From contig CAZTJR010000001.1 in the NCBI GenBank assembly GCA_964613795.1, positions 1-64,000 on the forward strand: 64,000 bases of DNA. Reading direction: 5' to 3'. Positions 34,759 to 44,189 of this stretch are shown piece by piece (position 1 is the stretch's first letter; the number at the start of each line of letters is the position of its first letter). Made by a program: the position numbers and the translations under genes. The DNA is from Chromatocurvus sp964613795. Lineage in GTDB: Bacteria > Pseudomonadota > Gammaproteobacteria > Pseudomonadales > Halieaceae. The notes below the pieces were generated by a model. The model worked only from the letters and a program-made list of their open reading frames with translations, did no database searches and was not told where the DNA came from.

Positions 34759-35927
34759 GCGAATCTGTCATCCTGATGCAGGATCTCGACCTCGACGGCA
34801 AGACCCTGCTGATACGCGAAGATCTGAATGTTCCGGTGAAGGAGGGACGGGTTACCAGCGATGCGCGCATCCGTGCCGCGCTGCCAACGATACGCGCCGC
34901 TGTGGATGCCGGGGCCAGCGTGCTGCTGATGTCGCATCTGGGTCGTCCCACGGAAGGGGAGTTCGACCCGGAGGCCTCACTGGGGCCCGTGGCGGCGCAT
35001 CTCTCGACGCTGCTGGAGCGCGACGTGCCGCTGATCGATAATTGGCGTAATGGCGTGACTCTCGCGCGCGGCGCTGTGGCGCTGCTGGAGAACGTGCGTT
35101 TCAACCCGGGTGAAAAAGCCAACGATGATGCACTGGCGAAGGCCTATGCGGATCTCTGCGATATCTTTGTCATGGATGCTTTCGGCACGGCACATCGCGC
35201 TCAGGCCTCGACCCACGGTGTCGCCCGCTACGCCAAGACAGCGTGCGCCGGGCCACTGCTGGCAGGCGAGCTGGGGGCGCTGGCCCGGGCACTGCAAGAG
35301 CCGCGGCGACCCATGCTGGCGATCGTTGGCGGCTCGAAGATCTCCACTAAGCTGTCCGTACTCGAGGCACTGTCGGAAAAATGCGACCAGCTCGTGGTCG
35401 GCGGCGGCATTGCCAATACCTTCCTGGCGGCGGCGGGTCACCCGGTGGGCAAGTCCCTGTGTGAACATGACCTGCTGGATGCCGCGAAGGCACTGACGGA
35501 GTGCACGTATGTGCCCCTGCCCGTGGATGTGGTCACCGCGACGGCCTTCGACGAGAGCGCCGAGGCCCGGCACAAGGACGTCGATGAAGTCACCGAGGAG
35601 GACATGATTCTGGACATAGGTCCGCAGTCCGCCGATGCTATTGCCCGCCTGGTTGCTGAGGCCGGCACCATCCTCTGGAACGGGCCGGTGGGTGTTTTCG
35701 AATTCGAAGCATTCTCCGGCGGCACCGAAACGCTGGCCCGCGCCATTGCCGACAGCGATGCCTTCTCACTTGCCGGCGGGGGTGACACACTGGCGGCGAT
35801 TGACAAATTCGGCATCGCCGATAAGGTCTCCTACATATCCACCGGCGGCGGTGCCTTCCTCGAATACGTCGAGGGCAAAACGCTGCCGGCGGTCGCCATT
35901 CTCGAGCAGCGCGCCCGGGAAGGCTGA
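34755..35927 (+). CDS. pgk: Phosphoglycerate kinase
   Basis: 390 aa. LLIREDLNVPVKEGRVTSDARIRAALPTI, LMSHLGRPTEG, GGSKISTKL, and the nucleotide loop AGGGDTLAAI...YISTGGGAFLEYVEGK are classical PGK. ATG 34755 overlaps the epd stop (ATGA), so translation is coupled. Confidence 0.97.
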   Translation: MSESVILMQDLDLDGKTLLIREDLNVPVKEGRVTSDARIRAALPTIRAAVDAGASVLLMSHLGRPTEGEFDPEASLGPVAAHLSTLLERDVPLIDNWRNGVTLARGAVALLENVRFNPGEKANDDALAKAYADLCDIFVMDAFGTAHRAQASTHGVARYAKTACAGPLLAGELGALARALQEPRRPMLAIVGGSKISTKLSVLEALSEKCDQLVVGGGIANTFLAAAGHPVGKSLCEHDLLDAAKALTECTYVPLPVDVVTATAFDESAEARHKDVDEVTEEDMILDIGPQSADAIARLVAEAGTILWNGPVGVFEFEAFSGGTETLARAIADSDAFSLAGGGDTLAAIDKFGIADKVSYISTGGGAFLEYVEGKTLPAVAILEQRAREG

Positions 35928-35966
35928 CCCGCAATTACACCTTAACAGCCCGCAGAGGAATCCAGC

Positions 35967-37031
35967 ATGGCCCTGATCAGTTTGCGCCAGTTACTCGATC
36001 ACGCCGCCGAACATGGCTACGGTGTGCCCGCTTTTAATGTCAACAATCTCGAGCAGACCCGCGCCATTATGGAGGCGGCAGATGAGACCGGGTCCCCGGT
36101 GATCATGCAGGCCAGTGCCGGCGCGAGAAAGTATGCCGGTGCACCGTTTCTGCGTGCATTGATGGAGGCCGCAATGCGCGAATTCCCGCATATCCCGGTG
36201 GTGGTGCACCAGGATCACGGCGTCTCCCCGGCCGTATGCCAGCGCTCCATCCAGCTCGGCTTCAGCTCGGTGATGATGGATGGCTCGCTGGGCGATGACG
36301 GCAAGACCCCCATGGACTACGACTACAATGTCCGCGTGACGCGCACGGTGGTGGAGATGGCGCACGCCTGCGGTGTCTCGGTGGAGGGCGAGCTGGGCTG
36401 TCTGGGCTCGTTGGAAAGCGGCCAGGCTGGCGAGGAAGACGGTATCGGTGCCGCGGGCACGCTGACGCATGACCAGATGCTCACGGATCCCGAGGAAGCG
36501 GCTGCCTTTGTCAAGGCCACCGGCGTTGATGCCCTGGCCATTGCCTGCGGCACCAGCCACGGGGCCTATAAGTTTACCCGGCCACCCACCGGGGACATTC
36601 TTGCCATGGATCGCATTCGCGAGATCCACAGACGCATCCCTGACACCCACCTGGTGATGCACGGCTCATCCTCGGTGCCCCAGGAGTGGCTGAAAATCAT
36701 CAACGAATTTGGCGGTGACATGCCGGAAACTTACGGCGTGCCGGTCGAGCAGATACAGGAAGGCATCCGTCACGGCGTGCGCAAGATCAACGTGGATACC
36801 GACCTCCGTCTTGCGTCTACCGGCGCGGTGCGTCGCTTCCTCGCCCAGAACCCTTCGGAGTTTGATCCCCGCAAATGGCTTATGGAGAGTACCCGGGCGA
36901 TGAAGGCCATCTGCGTGGCACGCTACGAGGCCTTTGGCAGTGCGGGCAACGCCGAGAAAATCAAGGTGCGGAATCTCGACGCCATGCAGCTTGCCTATGA
37001 CGCCGGCGAACTCGATCCGAAGGTTAACTGA
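35967..37031 (+). CDS. fba: Class II fructose-bisphosphate aldolase
   Basis: 354 aa, zinc-dependent. AEHGYGVPAFNVNNLEQTRAIMEAA, VVVHQDHG (first zinc His), SVEGELG, ACGTSHGAYKF, and HGSSSVP mark a class II type B aldolase like Pseudomonas Fda. Follows pgk by 39 bp with gaggaatc as ribosome binding site. The pyruvate kinase gene found between pgk and fba in some relatives is absent. Confidence 0.96.
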   Translation: MALISLRQLLDHAAEHGYGVPAFNVNNLEQTRAIMEAADETGSPVIMQASAGARKYAGAPFLRALMEAAMREFPHIPVVVHQDHGVSPAVCQRSIQLGFSSVMMDGSLGDDGKTPMDYDYNVRVTRTVVEMAHACGVSVEGELGCLGSLESGQAGEEDGIGAAGTLTHDQMLTDPEEAAAFVKATGVDALAIACGTSHGAYKFTRPPTGDILAMDRIREIHRRIPDTHLVMHGSSSVPQEWLKIINEFGGDMPETYGVPVEQIQEGIRHGVRKINVDTDLRLASTGAVRRFLAQNPSEFDPRKWLMESTRAMKAICVARYEAFGSAGNAEKIKVRNLDAMQLAYDAGELDPKVN

Positions 37032-37062
37032 CGGGCATGAGCAGGCCTGCAGGCCAGTGGCA

Positions 37063-37665
37063 TCAGGCCCCTGCCTGCAGGTGCAGGACGATACTGACCC
37101 CGTCGAAAAACATCTGCACGGCAATGATCACCAGGATCATGCCCATCAGCCTCTCCACGGCGATCAGGCCGCGGTGACCGAGTGCTTTCAGCAACAGGGG
37201 TGAGGCCATCAGTAGCGCTGCCGATACGGCCCAGGCACCGACCAGCGCCACGGTCCAGTCGAACATGCGCCCGGGATTGGTATTGACCAACAGCATGGCG
37301 ATGGCCAGTGACGATGGGCCGGCGACCAGCGGAATCGCCAGCGGCACAATGAAGGGTTCGCCGTCCGGCGTGTCGCCCATCAGCCCGTAGGGTGACGGAA
37401 AAATCATGCGCAGTGCGATCAGAAAGAGAATGATTGCCCCGGCGATGCTGATCGACTCCTGGCGCAGGCCCATCATTTCCAGCGCAGTGCTGCCGGCGAA
37501 CAGGAAGATGAGCAGCACCACGAGGGCGATCAGCAGTTCCCGCGCCAGCACCCGTTGCCGACGCTTCGGGTCCACGTCCTTGAGTACGGAAATAAACACC
37601 GGCACATTGCCCAGCGGGTCCATGACCAGCAGCAGGGTAATGAAGGCGCTGAAAATGGTTTCCAT
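37063..37665 (-). CDS. MarC family inner-membrane protein
   Basis: 200 aa, six predicted membrane helices. LLLVMDPLGNVPVFISVLKDVDPKRRQRVLARE is the N-terminal MarC signature, followed by LIALRMIFP and FIVPLAIPLVAGPSSLAIAML. The family was once linked to multiple antibiotic resistance, but that link was withdrawn; its function is unknown. Convergent with fba. Confidence 0.92.
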   Translation of the reverse strand: METIFSAFITLLLVMDPLGNVPVFISVLKDVDPKRRQRVLARELLIALVVLLIFLFAGSTALEMMGLRQESISIAGAIILFLIALRMIFPSPYGLMGDTPDGEPFIVPLAIPLVAGPSSLAIAMLLVNTNPGRMFDWTVALVGAWAVSAALLMASPLLLKALGHRGLIAVERLMGMILVIIAVQMFFDGVSIVLHLQAGA

Positions 37666-37805
37666 GACGGCTGTCCAGAAAATGTCAATGTTGAGGGGCT
37701 GCCCCGGGGGCCGCGGAGTATAGCGGCCAGGCCTCGTGTCGGCCAGCGGTCAGCGCTGGCAATCCTGCTAGAATGACAGTAAGCGTGAGGTGTCGAGAGA
37801 GAGCA

Positions 37806-38951
37806 ATGCCGCTCACAGCAATACGCATTCGGCCATTAGTGCTGGTCGCGTTACTGGCGGTCCTGCAGGGCTGTGCATCTCACCCCGGGCCGGCATTCTC
37901 CGGGGGAATCCCGACCCGGGTGCTCCTCGATGGCTCGGTGTTCAGTATTGCACAGGGCGAGCAGCCGCCGCTGCCGGAGCTGCTGGAAGTGGATGACGAG
38001 ATGCGAGATTTTCTGGCGTCGCGCGTCGACCTCGAGGCAACGCCACTGGATAAAATCCGGCGGATTCTGCGCGGCATTCTCGACGATGGCCTGCGCATGG
38101 AATACGAGAACCTGCAGACCCTGTCGGCCCCCGAAGCCTTTGCGGCTCGCGCCGGCAACTGCATGAGCTTCACCAACCTGTTCATTGCCCTGGCGCGGGA
38201 AGCGGGTCTGCGGGTGCGCTATCAGGAGGTCATGCTGCCGCCGAACTGGACGGATGAGGAGACAACCTGGCTCTACAATCTGCATGTAAACGCCGTGGTG
38301 GACCTGCCGGGCAGTGCCAGCCAGGTTGTCGATTTCAACCTTGAAGATTATGACAGCAGCTACCCACGTCGCTTGCTGCCGGACAGCGCCGCCGAGGCGC
38401 GCTACCACAGCAATATGGGCGTCTACTGGATGACCCGGCAAGAGCCGCGGCGTTCTTTCCTGCATTTTCGTCGGGCTATCGAGCTGGCGCCGGATACGGG
38501 GCACTTCTGGACAAATCTCGGCACCCTTTTCCGACGCGAAGGGCATATTGCACATGCCGAGGCCGCATTACGCAAGGGCGTGCGTCGCGATGGCGAGGCG
38601 GTGGCGATGAGCAATCTGGCGAAGCTTTATGTGCGCTATGACCGCCCAGAGCTGGCGGCCTGGTACGAAGATCGGGTGCGTACCTTCCGACGCAAGAATC
38701 CTTATTACTTGTATCATCTGGCCCGGCAGTCTTACGCGGCGGGCGACGCGCGTTCCGCAAAGACGCATGTCACGGATGCCATTCGCAGACACGGCGGCGA
38801 TCGCCGTTTTCATGACCTGCTGGCGATGGCGGAACTGGAGCTGGGTAATGCGTCAGCCGCGCGACTCTCTCTGCAGCGCGCTCTGGCGCTTGCGGAGGCA
38901 CCGCAGCGCGAGTCCTACAGGAATAAACTGGAACAGCTAACGGTCCAGTAA
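37806..38951 (+). CDS. Lipoprotein with transglutaminase-like and TPR domains
   Basis: 381 aa. A lipobox (LQGC, Cys about 23) ends a signal peptide. A transglutaminase/cysteine-protease-like fold follows: Cys in RAGNCMSFTNLF, His in NLHVNAVVDL, Asp in QVVDFN. The C-terminal half has TPR repeats (EARYHSNMGVYWM, GHFWTNLGTLFRREGH, DGEAVAMSNLAKLY, and others). The layout suggests an outer-membrane-anchored protein that processes or binds a peptide, but the substrate is unknown. ATG 37806 chosen because it starts the signal peptide; an earlier in-frame start exists at 37773. Confidence 0.85.
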   Translation: MPLTAIRIRPLVLVALLAVLQGCASHPGPAFSGGIPTRVLLDGSVFSIAQGEQPPLPELLEVDDEMRDFLASRVDLEATPLDKIRRILRGILDDGLRMEYENLQTLSAPEAFAARAGNCMSFTNLFIALAREAGLRVRYQEVMLPPNWTDEETTWLYNLHVNAVVDLPGSASQVVDFNLEDYDSSYPRRLLPDSAAEARYHSNMGVYWMTRQEPRRSFLHFRRAIELAPDTGHFWTNLGTLFRREGHIAHAEAALRKGVRRDGEAVAMSNLAKLYVRYDRPELAAWYEDRVRTFRRKNPYYLYHLARQSYAAGDARSAKTHVTDAIRRHGGDRRFHDLLAMAELELGNASAARLSLQRALALAEAPQRESYRNKLEQLTVQ

Positions 38952-39526
38952 ACGCTTCCAGGTCTGTTTTCAAACGGCAACTAAGGAAAGCTATATGCAG
39001 AAAGCAGGCAACGAGACAGGAGGCAGGCTGCTGCAAATAACTTCAACTGCCGATCGCGCATACAATTGGATCCAAAACGAAAGCACCGAAATCAGCCATC
39101 ACGTAGAGAAACCCACGGCAGCTGAATGCGACATTTTTATAATAGAAAATCACAGAACTTCGATTTCTTTTGCGTAGTCTTGATCGTGCGCATAAAGCGC
39201 TCTCGAAGGGCCTGCAAGTAAATTAAATGGGGCGAAGCACACTTAGATGCGATTTGATTTCAAGGTGTTAGTGCAGATCGGATCCGAGGAGATGCCCAAC
39301 CACGGTCTTGCCCGAATACCCGAATAGAGGATGTCGTTAACGTCCTGCCTAACGTTTTAGTCTTGCAGACTACCGAGGTGGCTAACGGTGCCATCACAAA
39401 CTGACCAAAGGCTGCTCGACACAGGCAGACGCCGGTCATGCACGTTCCGCGGGACAATCGCATGAAGCGGAGCGCCACAGGGTGTGGACGCTTCTGCAGG
39501 CGGTCCGCACCTTCGCCGACCGATCA
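38952..39526. other. 575-bp spacer, AT-richer, no confident gene
   Basis: The first 300 bases are visibly more AT-rich than the surroundings (for example atttttataatagaaaatcac near 39133) and contain one weak small reading frame. The rest returns to high GC with short, unconvincing frames. Three TAACG-containing words occur near 39336-39400 without the symmetry of a recombination site. It may be decayed coding sequence. Confidence 0.5.
38995..39177 (+). CDS. Doubtful 60-aa reading frame
   Basis: 60 aa. An aaggaaag ribosome-binding-like stretch ends 4 bp before the ATG, the main reason to list it. The product is hydrophilic with no signal or membrane segment, no motif and no family I recognise. 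Base composition is lower in GC than in neighbouring genes. It follows the TPR lipoprotein gene by 43 bp and might be a recent or spurious frame. Confidence 0.25.
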   Translation: MQKAGNETGGRLLQITSTADRAYNWIQNESTEISHHVEKPTAAECDIFIIENHRTSISFA

Positions 39527-40498
39527 TCAACGCCGCCTGGTGCCCCGGAGAATCCACGCCCCGTCGCGGGCGGGGTCGCCCAGGGCGAGGCAGACCGGTT
39601 CATCCATAGCGAGTCCCCCTGAGGCCAAGCGCTCGCGCCAGGCCAAAAGCCCGGTCTCGTCGAGAGCGGCGTCGAGCATGGACTGCATCCGCTCCCGCCA
39701 GCTGGTCATGGCGCTCTGGACCTCGCCCGCCCAGGCGATCACCTCCTCGGGGTCGAAGGCCGCCATCCTCCGATACATGTGGGCGATGTCGTCATAAGTG
39801 CGGAAGACCAGCCCGCCGCCGATGTCCCTGCCGTGCTCATCCATCACCGCCTCCATCGCCTTTATGCAGGGGGCGAGGTCCCGGTCCGCCTGCCTAAATG
39901 CGTCGCGGCTGCCGCGGCCACGGCGAAGTGCCAGGTTCGCCTCGACCAGGCGAATGAAGGCCGGCAGCGCATCGCTGCCGAGGACGCCGTCGAGGGCGTC
40001 GCGATTGCCTCGGCATTCGTCCCAGATGGCGCCATTTTTCAGGTGCATGATAAACGCCACCGTGCCGCCGGGGCGCAAAACCCGGGCGGCCTCGCCGGCG
40101 GCCTTGAGCGGGGCGTACTCGATGCCAAATTGGCTGACCACGTGTTCGCAGCAAGCGTCCGGCAAAGGTATGTTGTCGGCGCTGGCACAAATAGCCGCTA
40201 CCTCGGGATGCTGTGCCCTAATCAGGTCGATGGCCGCGCGACTCACGTCGAGGGAGCTGATGTGGAAGTTGCGCTGGTCGTTACGGGCAATGGACTCAGC
40301 CAGCGTAGTCACCGCGCCGTGACCGCAGCCCAGGTCGAGCACCCGCGTGTGACCCGCCTCCGCTAGTGCACAGGAGCTAAAGAAAGCGAGCCAGAAATCG
40401 CGGAGCGCCGGGGCTCGGGCACCGATTTCGGGCACGATGCCGGCTTGCTGGGTCCGTTCCCAGTAGTCCTGCCAGGCTTCTGAATTCGTTCCATCCAT
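39527..40498 (-). CDS. Class I SAM-dependent methyltransferase, substrate unknown
   Basis: About 323 aa. SAM-binding motif I VLDLGCGHGAVTTLAESI (near residue 60), motif II region ISSLDVSRAAIDL, and ADNIPLPDACCEHVVSQFGIEYAPL with VLRPGGTVAFIMH downstream. The pattern fits UbiE/Methyltransf_11-type enzymes acting on small molecules. aaggaggt lies 14 bp before ATG 40498 but only 1 bp before ATG 40510, so the shorter start is preferred. No functional neighbour hints at the substrate; it sits alone in the accessory stretch. Confidence 0.8.
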   Translation of the reverse strand: MDGTNSEAWQDYWERTQQAGIVPEIGARAPALRDFWLAFFSSCALAEAGHTRVLDLGCGHGAVTTLAESIARNDQRNFHISSLDVSRAAIDLIRAQHPEVAAICASADNIPLPDACCEHVVSQFGIEYAPLKAAGEAARVLRPGGTVAFIMHLKNGAIWDECRGNRDALDGVLGSDALPAFIRLVEANLALRRGRGSRDAFRQADRDLAPCIKAMEAVMDEHGRDIGGGLVFRTYDDIAHMYRRMAAFDPEEVIAWAGEVQSAMTSWRERMQSMLDAALDETGLLAWRERLASGGLAMDEPVCLALGDPARDGAWILRGTRRR

Positions 40499-40723
40499 GG
40501 CTCCGGGCATACCTCCTTGCTATCAGGCAGGAGTCAGGATTATTCCCGCCGACCTCCGACACCATGGGGCATACGGTTCCGTGCCACGGCGAAATAAGTG
40601 ATTCGATCGAGAAGTAATAGTACGCGACGAGCGATAGAAGGCTCAACCGGGACGCTATGAGGCTCAGTCGGCGCTCTATCACCGCGCCGGCCTGGCTGAT
40701 CCGCTGATGCTTATCCAGGTTAC

Positions 40724-40855
40724 GTGCGATCAGGTTGTCCTTTCGAGCTGGTGACCTTGCCCGGTGTGGCCCACGACCGGTATGCAGCATCACCGGAGGT
40801 TCGCCGCTTCGCGTTCAGGAAAATGATCGAGTTTTTCGACAAGAGCCTGCGCCAG
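40724..40855 (+). pseudogene. Probable remnant: C-terminal tail of a dienelactone hydrolase-like gene
   Basis: A frame of about 44 codons reads GCPFELVTLPGVAHD...RRFAFRKMIEFFDKSLRQ. The PFEL-x-x-PGxxHxF/D pattern followed by a terminal helix ending in FFD-x-x-L is the C-terminal signature of dienelactone hydrolase-type alpha/beta hydrolases, where the His is catalytic. No upstream part of such a gene is present, so this looks like a truncated remnant. It lies in the 498-bp gap between the methyltransferase and the receptor; the rest of that gap holds no gene I can support. Confidence 0.4.
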
Positions 40856-40948
40856 TCCCGATTCCGGTACGCGAGCAGTCACGCAACGACAGCGCGTCAG
40901 CCTCGCGCCAACATCATACTCATCCGATCAGCGCCATGCATGGCGCAC

Positions 40949-40980
40949 AAAAAAAAGCGGCGGGATAAACCCGCCGCTTT
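40949..40980 (-). terminator. Intrinsic terminator of the TonB-dependent receptor gene
   Basis: On the minus strand, gcggcggg (40977-40970) pairs perfectly with cccgccgc (40964-40957) around a 5-nt loop, followed by eight T residues (40956-40949). It starts 17 bp after the receptor stop codon. A strong Rho-independent terminator. Confidence 0.9.
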
Positions 40981-40996
40981 CAGCCTTTTCCGCGAC

Positions 40997-43987
40997 TCAG
41001 AACCGGGCGGTTACTGTGCCGAAGACCTGAGTACCGATCTCGAAGATCGTGGGGTAGGTGTTGCCGTTACCGAGGGCCGGACCTGCTCCAGTAAACACCG
41101 GGGGCTGTTCGCCCAGCACGTTGAGTGCACCGACACGCGCCGTGATGTTATCGGTGATGTCGTAGCTCGCAGTCAGGTCGAGGTAATTGATGGCATCGAA
41201 TGTCGACTGGAACTCGTCCGTTGCATCGTCGTTATCCGTCTCACCAAAGTACCGCCACGTTCCGATCACCGAAACATTCCAGGGCGTAAACCAGGAAACG
41301 TTCAGGCGATGCCGGTACTCGGGGTTGGCACCCGTGCCGATATTGCCGTCCTGGCATGCATTCCCGAAAAATCCAGCGCATTCGACGTCCTCTCCCCCCG
41401 GGAATGGCGTCAGTGTCAGCGAATCGAGGATCGTCGAGGCATAATCGAAACCCACGGTATGTCCACCGGACAGGTCAAACGAGTAGCTTGCCTGCAGGTC
41501 CACACCGCTGGTCGCACGCTCGGCGATATTGACCTGGGTCTGCACGAAACCAAAGCCCGGCTGGTTGCCTTCGAGGTCACCTCGAGGACCGCGTCTGATG
41601 AAGTCGCAGAACGTGAGGTTCCCGGCAAGACAGTTATCGAACGTAACCTGCGCAGGTACACCCTGGGCGATGGCATCTTCGATCGTTATATCGAAATAAT
41701 CGATGCTGACCGTAAGGCCCGGCAATACCTCGGGGGTGATGACCACACCGAAAGTCACCGTATCTGCTACTTCCGGATCGAGATTCGGGTTACCGCCCGT
41801 GATCGATCCGGCCTGGCCCGACGCCGTGTCAGCGATACTTCCATACTGCCCCTGCGTTACGCCAGTACGGGCACACACATCTAATGATGCAAGCGGGTTA
41901 GGACCGGAGCAGGGATCGAAGACCTCCACCTCGGTACCGTTGATAATCTGCGTCCCTTTCGAGGTCAGGTTGGGCAGGCCGTTGGCAAGCCCGTCGTACA
42001 ACTCGATGATGTTGGGGGCACGCACCGCCCGTTGGTACTGGACGCGCAGCTTAACGTCGGAGCTAGGTGCCCAAGACAGAGAGGCGCCGTACGCGTCGGT
42101 ATTGAAGTCATTCCCAATGTCGTTACCGAACGCCTCGTACTGAGAGTAACGGTACTGTCCGCGGAAGGTGAGTTCATCAGCAAACGGCGCATCCGTGATA
42201 ATCGGCACCTCGACTTCGGCGAAGACTTCACTCACGTCCACCTCACCAGAGACGGGCGGCTGGAGTGCTCCGCCAAGGCCACCGGTCCGAAGCGCCTGGT
42301 CCGGCCTGAAGTCGAGCTCGTCTGTCCGGTACTCGGCGCCCACGAGAAGGCCGACACCCGCATCCGTCCATGGGAGGCTGACGCCGTATTCACCGAGGTT
42401 GACCTGGATGTCGCCACCAAACACCGATTGAATGGTCGAACCCGACGAGATTCCAACGCCCTGGATGAAGTCAAGGGCCTCTTGCGTCACGAGACTCTGC
42501 CCATCGGGCGTGCGCTGGAAGATGTTATAGGGAACACAGCCGCCGGTCTGATCCCGACAGACGGGATTACCGTCGTCGTCGAGCACCACGTTCAGGGCCT
42601 GGTTGACCCGGTCAGCTACGAAGTAGTTGCTGTCGAAGGACTCGTCGCTTGTCTCGGAATACTGGGCGAAAACGTTCCAACGCCAGATATCGTTAAAGCT
42701 GCCTTCCAGGCCACCCACCCAGCGGAATGCCGTGTTGGTGAGGCGGCTGTTGCGGCCGCCGCCCTCGACGTTTCGATAGTTGGTGCGGGTGCTCTCCTTG
42801 AGCGTGCCCTCGGCAATGTCCGCAGCGGTACAGCCATAGGCTTCGGTGAGCGGAATTCCGGGGTTGTTCTGAATGAACGGGTTGTCGCAATTTACGTCCC
42901 AGAGAGGACTGAAAGTTGCCGTCGGGGCGATCTGAGCGTCCGACACGTTATTCGTGTACTGGAACTCGGTGTAGGCCTCCACATCGGGGGCAACTTCGTA
43001 GTGACCACTCAGGCTGAACTGATACCGCTCAGACGGACGCTGGAAGAAATTCACCGGGCCGAAGTTGTACAACTGGCTGGAACCGCCCGTAAAGGGCACC
43101 GCCGTACCGTCGTCTTCGAGGAACACCCGTGTACCGGTCCCGTCGGCCGGATCGCCGAATGACCGGAAGTTTGACGATCCACCGCACTGGTAACCGGCGA
43201 AGCTCGTCGGCCCCGAACCGGTGCCCAGGGCGCATGCCGAAACGGCTCGATCGCCTTGCAGGATCTCCTCCCGATCCTCGTAGGAGGCATAAAACGTCAG
43301 ATTGCCGCGGCCATCTTCCGTGTTCACGCCCATGATGCCGTAGAAGAGCGTCTCGTTCCCGTCGGTAGTGCTATCCGCGCTTGGGAAATCAGCAGCTGCC
43401 TGAACCTGATCCCAGGGACCATCGTCGTTGGCGTTGTAGTTGGCGCCATACTGGCCACCGATCTCGATCCCTTCGAAATCCTTCTTGAGAACGAAGTTGG
43501 CAACACCGGAGACGGCGTCGGAGCCGTAAACCGCAGAGGCGCCACCGGTGACAATGTCAACACGCTCTACAAGCTGCGTCGGGATGAGGTCGAGGTTGGC
43601 TGCGGGAGAAGAAGAAGAGCCCAAGGGAAGCCGGCGCCCGTTGATAAGAACCAGAGTCCGAACCGCTCCCAGGCCGCGCAGGTTGAGCTGAGCGGTACCC
43701 GTTGCTCCGTTGGCCGTCTCCGAGGCCTGTGCGGCAAATGCCTGCGGCAACACGTTGATAAAGTCCTCGATCCGGGTATTACCGCGGATCTGCGCCTCGT
43801 CACCAGAAACGCTCAATACTGGCGTTGCAGACACAAGGTTCGGGTTGGTCTGCAGTCGAGAACCGGTTACCACAACCTCTTCGACCATTTGCTCTTGTTG
43901 TGCATTTGAAGGCGCAGCAACCATAAAGGCAGATGCACCGATAGCGGCGCTGACCGCCATCGTTAGCGGTTTTCTATGCAACATCAT
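40997..43987 (-). CDS. TonB-dependent outer-membrane receptor, ligand unknown
   Basis: 996 aa. Signal peptide 1-29 (VSAAIGASAFMVAAPSNAQ), TonB-box-like EEVVVTGSRL, then a plug domain (VLPQAFAAQ, NLRGLGAVRTLVLINGRRLP, LIPTQLVERVDIVTGGASAVYGSDAVSGVANFVLKKDF, split here only for reading) and a long beta-barrel ending in Phe. It belongs to the large TonB-dependent receptors common in marine gammaproteobacteria and sphingomonads; the ligand cannot be read from sequence. ggggggaat precedes ATG 43987 (ATGATG; 43984 also possible). Its upstream region is cut by the assembly gap. Confidence 0.92.
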   Translation of the reverse strand: MMLHRKPLTMAVSAAIGASAFMVAAPSNAQQEQMVEEVVVTGSRLQTNPNLVSATPVLSVSGDEAQIRGNTRIEDFINVLPQAFAAQASETANGATGTAQLNLRGLGAVRTLVLINGRRLPLGSSSSPAANLDLIPTQLVERVDIVTGGASAVYGSDAVSGVANFVLKKDFEGIEIGGQYGANYNANDDGPWDQVQAAADFPSADSTTDGNETLFYGIMGVNTEDGRGNLTFYASYEDREEILQGDRAVSACALGTGSGPTSFAGYQCGGSSNFRSFGDPADGTGTRVFLEDDGTAVPFTGGSSQLYNFGPVNFFQRPSERYQFSLSGHYEVAPDVEAYTEFQYTNNVSDAQIAPTATFSPLWDVNCDNPFIQNNPGIPLTEAYGCTAADIAEGTLKESTRTNYRNVEGGGRNSRLTNTAFRWVGGLEGSFNDIWRWNVFAQYSETSDESFDSNYFVADRVNQALNVVLDDDGNPVCRDQTGGCVPYNIFQRTPDGQSLVTQEALDFIQGVGISSGSTIQSVFGGDIQVNLGEYGVSLPWTDAGVGLLVGAEYRTDELDFRPDQALRTGGLGGALQPPVSGEVDVSEVFAEVEVPIITDAPFADELTFRGQYRYSQYEAFGNDIGNDFNTDAYGASLSWAPSSDVKLRVQYQRAVRAPNIIELYDGLANGLPNLTSKGTQIINGTEVEVFDPCSGPNPLASLDVCARTGVTQGQYGSIADTASGQAGSITGGNPNLDPEVADTVTFGVVITPEVLPGLTVSIDYFDITIEDAIAQGVPAQVTFDNCLAGNLTFCDFIRRGPRGDLEGNQPGFGFVQTQVNIAERATSGVDLQASYSFDLSGGHTVGFDYASTILDSLTLTPFPGGEDVECAGFFGNACQDGNIGTGANPEYRHRLNVSWFTPWNVSVIGTWRYFGETDNDDATDEFQSTFDAINYLDLTASYDITDNITARVGALNVLGEQPPVFTGAGPALGNGNTYPTIFEIGTQVFGTVTARF

Positions 43988-44009
43988 TTATTCCCCCCGT
44001 GAAAAGATA

Positions 44010-44109
44010 NNNNNNNNNNNNNNNNNNNNNNNNNNNNNNNNNNNNNNNNNNNNNNNNNNNNNNNNNNNNNNNNNNNNNNNNNNNNNNNNNNNNNNNNNNN
44101 NNNNNNNNN
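44010..44109. other. Assembly gap (100 N)
   Basis: One hundred consecutive N, the usual placeholder for a gap of unknown length, starting 22 bp upstream of the receptor start. Everything to its right was joined by scaffolding, so the true distance and even adjacency are uncertain. Confidence 0.99.
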
Positions 44110-44189
44110 AATACCGCCATCGCAGTGTGCACCCGATATGCTGGCGGACTCGAAACGCGCAGAAGCAAGAGCGGGTGAGCTACAGGCGG

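Noticed and set aside
39336..39400. Possible integron-type recombination site (repeated TAACG words)
   Set aside because: No matching complementary end sequence and no integrase nearby.
39260..39560. Short minus-strand frames in the spacer before the methyltransferase
   Set aside because: High-GC random frames without ribosome binding sites or recognisable domains.
40377..40793. 138-codon minus-strand frame with a hydrophobic stretch upstream of the methyltransferase
   Set aside because: Overlaps the methyltransferase start in another frame and the hydrolase remnant on the other strand; no motif or ribosome binding site supports it.
40860..43909. Long open frames on the plus strand opposite the receptor gene (for example 42032-43162)
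   Set aside because: They are antisense shadows of a well-supported receptor gene with signal peptide, plug and barrel; the products have no recognisable domains.
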